DNA from: Candidatus Planktophila lacus
Lineage (GTDB): Bacteria; Pseudomonadota; Gammaproteobacteria; Steroidobacterales; Steroidobacteraceae
Reading direction: 5' to 3'
Assembly (NCBI GenBank): GCA_943331345.2
Contig: CALQLF020000011.1
Location: 1-52,308 of the forward strand
DNA length: 52,308 bases
Below are positions 50,711 through 52,308 of the stretch, piece by piece (the first letter of the stretch is position 1; every line of letters starts with the position of its first letter). The position numbers and the translations under genes were made by a program. Below the pieces are notes generated by a model. That model worked only from the letters and a program-made list of their open reading frames with translations, did not search any database and was not told the DNA's origin.

Positions 50711-52308
50711 ATGAAGCAGCCCCTCTCCCTCAGCCGTCGTGAACTGCTGAAGGCCTCTGCTCTGGTGGGTGGTGGCCTCATGCTCGGTCTGGCCCTGCCC
50801 CGGCGTGCCACTGCCGCTGCGCTGGGGAACGCGGGCGGACAGCCAGTCGCTTGGCTGCGCATCGCGCCGGACAACACCATCACTGTGTTGGTGGACCGCT
50901 CCGAGATGGGACAGGGCGTGTATACGTCCATGACCCAATTGCTGGCGGAAGAACTCGAAGTCGAGCCCACTGCCGTCTGCGTTACCGCCGCACCGGTGGG
51001 CGACCCGTACATCAACGCGCTATTGGGCGGCCAGCTCACCGGCGGCAGCACCAGCGTCCGCGATGGTTGGGAAAAGCTCCGCCGTGCCGGTGCGCAGGCG
51101 CGCACCATGCTCGTACAAGCCGCCGCCGACCATTGGTCCCTGCCGGCATCCTCGCTGTACGCCAGCGGCGGCGCCGTTTACGACGGTCGTGGCCATCGCC
51201 TCACCTACGGCGAACTCGCCGAATCGGCCGCCAAGCTGCCAGTGCCAAAGGAGGTGGCGCTGAAGCCTGCCAGCGCCTTCAAGGTCGTTGGCAAGCCGCA
51301 CAAGCGGCTCGACACCGGCATCAAAGTCGACGGCACAGCCATCTACGGCATCGACGTGAAGCTGCCCGGCATGCTCCACGCCAGCATCGAACAGCCGCCC
51401 ACCGTTGGCGGCAAACTGGTCTCGTTCGACGCCAGCGCTGCCGAAAAGCTGCCGGGCGTCCACAAGGTGCTAGCTACCAGCAGCGGGGTCGCGGTCATCG
51501 CCGACCACTACTGGCAAGCACGCAAAGCTCGTGCCGCCCTCAAGGTCACTTGGGATGCCGGTGGGAACGCCAAGCTGGACTCGGCCAAGGTGAGTGCCAC
51601 TTTGAAGGCAGCAGCTACCGCGGCTGGCCGCACCGCCCGCAAGGATGGCGATGCCACAGCGGCGCTCGCCAAGGCCACCAAGGTCCTGCGCGCCACCTAT
51701 CATCTCCCGCTGTTGGCCCATGCCACGCTGGAACCGCAGAACTGTACGGCGGACGTCAAGGCGAACCGCTGCGACCTCCACGCTCCCACGCAGAACCAAA
51801 TCTTTGCGCAGTTGGTGGCCGCCAAGGCCGCCGGCCTCGAGCCCGCTCAGGTGGAAGTTCACACCACCTACCTCGGTGGTGGCTTCGGTCGGCGCCTCGA
51901 AGTGGACTTCATCGCCGCTTCGGTCGAATGCTCCAAGGCCATCGGTCGTCCCGTGAAGGTCATCTGGACCCGCGAAGACGACATGACCCACGACACCTAC
52001 CGGCCCGCCTTCCACGACGAAATCGCGGGCGGTTTGGATAAGGAAGGTCAACTCGTCGCCTTCCACATGCACATCACGGCACCCTCCGTCACTGCACGCA
52101 TGTTCCCGAGCATCCTCGAGCAGACGGTGGACCCGTTCGCTATCGAGGCCGCGGCGAATTACGCCTACGACGTCCCGAACGTGCATGTCGACTACTTGCA
52201 ACAGGAAGTCGGGGTCGACGTCGGCTACAACCGGTCCGTCAGCCACGCTCCGAATTGCTTCGTAGTTGAAAGCTTCATGGACGAACTGGCCCATGCGGCC
52301 GGCAAAGA
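50711..52308 (+). CDS. iorB: Molybdopterin-binding large subunit, isoquinoline 1-oxidoreductase-like (3' cut)
   Basis: The first 532 codons are present and the frame is open to the window end. A Tat signal (SLSRRELLKASALVGGG) shows that the folded holoenzyme is exported to the periplasm. ITVLVDRSEMGQGVYTSMTQLLAEEL and GGQLTGGSTSVRDGW are Mo-cofactor contacts of the first half. FKVVGKPHKRLDTGIKVDGTAIYGIDV begins the aldehyde-oxidase a/b hammerhead domain. HTTYLGGGFGRRLEVDF and VDVGYNRSVSHAPNCF follow. Family members are usually 720-760 aa, so about a quarter is outside. It pairs with the preceding iron-sulfur subunit. Confidence 0.95.
   Translation, partial: MKQPLSLSRRELLKASALVGGGLMLGLALPRRATAAALGNAGGQPVAWLRIAPDNTITVLVDRSEMGQGVYTSMTQLLAEELEVEPTAVCVTAAPVGDPYINALLGGQLTGGSTSVRDGWEKLRRAGAQARTMLVQAAADHWSLPASSLYASGGAVYDGRGHRLTYGELAESAAKLPVPKEVALKPASAFKVVGKPHKRLDTGIKVDGTAIYGIDVKLPGMLHASIEQPPTVGGKLVSFDASAAEKLPGVHKVLATSSGVAVIADHYWQARKARAALKVTWDAGGNAKLDSAKVSATLKAAATAAGRTARKDGDATAALAKATKVLRATYHLPLLAHATLEPQNCTADVKANRCDLHAPTQNQIFAQLVAAKAAGLEPAQVEVHTTYLGGGFGRRLEVDFIAASVECSKAIGRPVKVIWTREDDMTHDTYRPAFHDEIAGGLDKEGQLVAFHMHITAPSVTARMFPSILEQTVDPFAIEAAANYAYDVPNVHVDYLQQEVGVDVGYNRSVSHAPNCFVVESFMDELAHAAGK

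Overview
The window is about 52 kb of GC-rich DNA with densely packed genes. It looks like the chromosome of a free-living gammaproteobacterium, perhaps from the Nevskiales, Steroidobacterales or Xanthomonadales side. That guess rests on greB, ttcA, speA, LemA/TPM genes, BtuB under a cobalamin riboswitch, phasin with PhaR, homospermidine synthase and an exosortase-linked exopolysaccharide (EPS) locus. No insertion sequence, integrase, CRISPR array or rRNA was seen. The left edge cuts a tRNA-Tyr gene and the right edge cuts a molybdenum hydroxylase gene.

Layout. 1-2.0 kb: 5' end of tRNA-Tyr with its promoter, then a solitary contractile-tail-sheath-like gene, both on the minus strand. 2-3 kb: an EamA exporter. 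3-6.8 kb (minus): a small Gln/Ser-rich protein, an L,D-transpeptidase lipoprotein, and a LemA-TPM-TPM operon. 6.9 kb: a probable small RNA with a C-rich loop and a strong terminator. 7.1-13 kb: greB, homospermidine synthase, a mercaptopyruvate sulfurtransferase, speA (with a hairpin in its leader) and a glycine-rich RNA-binding protein. 13.2-15.8 kb: a methyltransferase-like lipoprotein, an AhpD-like protein, a Nudix hydrolase and an unknown 109-residue protein.

15.9-29.6 kb is the exopolysaccharide locus. It holds a Wzx-like flippase, four glycosyltransferases, a Wzy-like polymerase, an exosortase fused to EpsI (XrtD architecture), an FkbM methyltransferase, an initiating sugar-phosphate transferase and a secreted beta-helix protein. 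Together these can start, build, flip, polymerise and modify a repeat-unit polysaccharide; an export porin and tyrosine kinase are not in the window.

29.6-34 kb: a HAD phosphatase, a periplasmic glycerophosphodiesterase, an S9 peptidase and a five-copy 51-bp tandem REP-like array. 34-42.4 kb is one long minus-strand run: MaoC hydratase, RND adaptor and pump, TtcA, then a tightly coupled trio of phosphatase, ADP-ribosylglycohydrolase-like protein and ATP-grasp ligase. 42.4-43.7 kb: phasin and PhaR, with matching inverted-repeat operators facing both the phasin and the MaoC gene. 43.7-47.2 kb: an Ada/Ogt-like protein, a MAPEG protein and a second S9 peptidase. 47.3-50.1 kb: cobalamin riboswitch, btuB and a PduO-type adenosyltransferase. 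50.1-52.3 kb: a promoter with an overlapping inverted repeat and a structured leader, then an isoquinoline-1-oxidoreductase-like two-subunit molybdenum hydroxylase.

Coordinates, codons and repeats were read from the sequence. Family names come from motif recognition without database searches, and regulatory calls are inference from sequence pattern.
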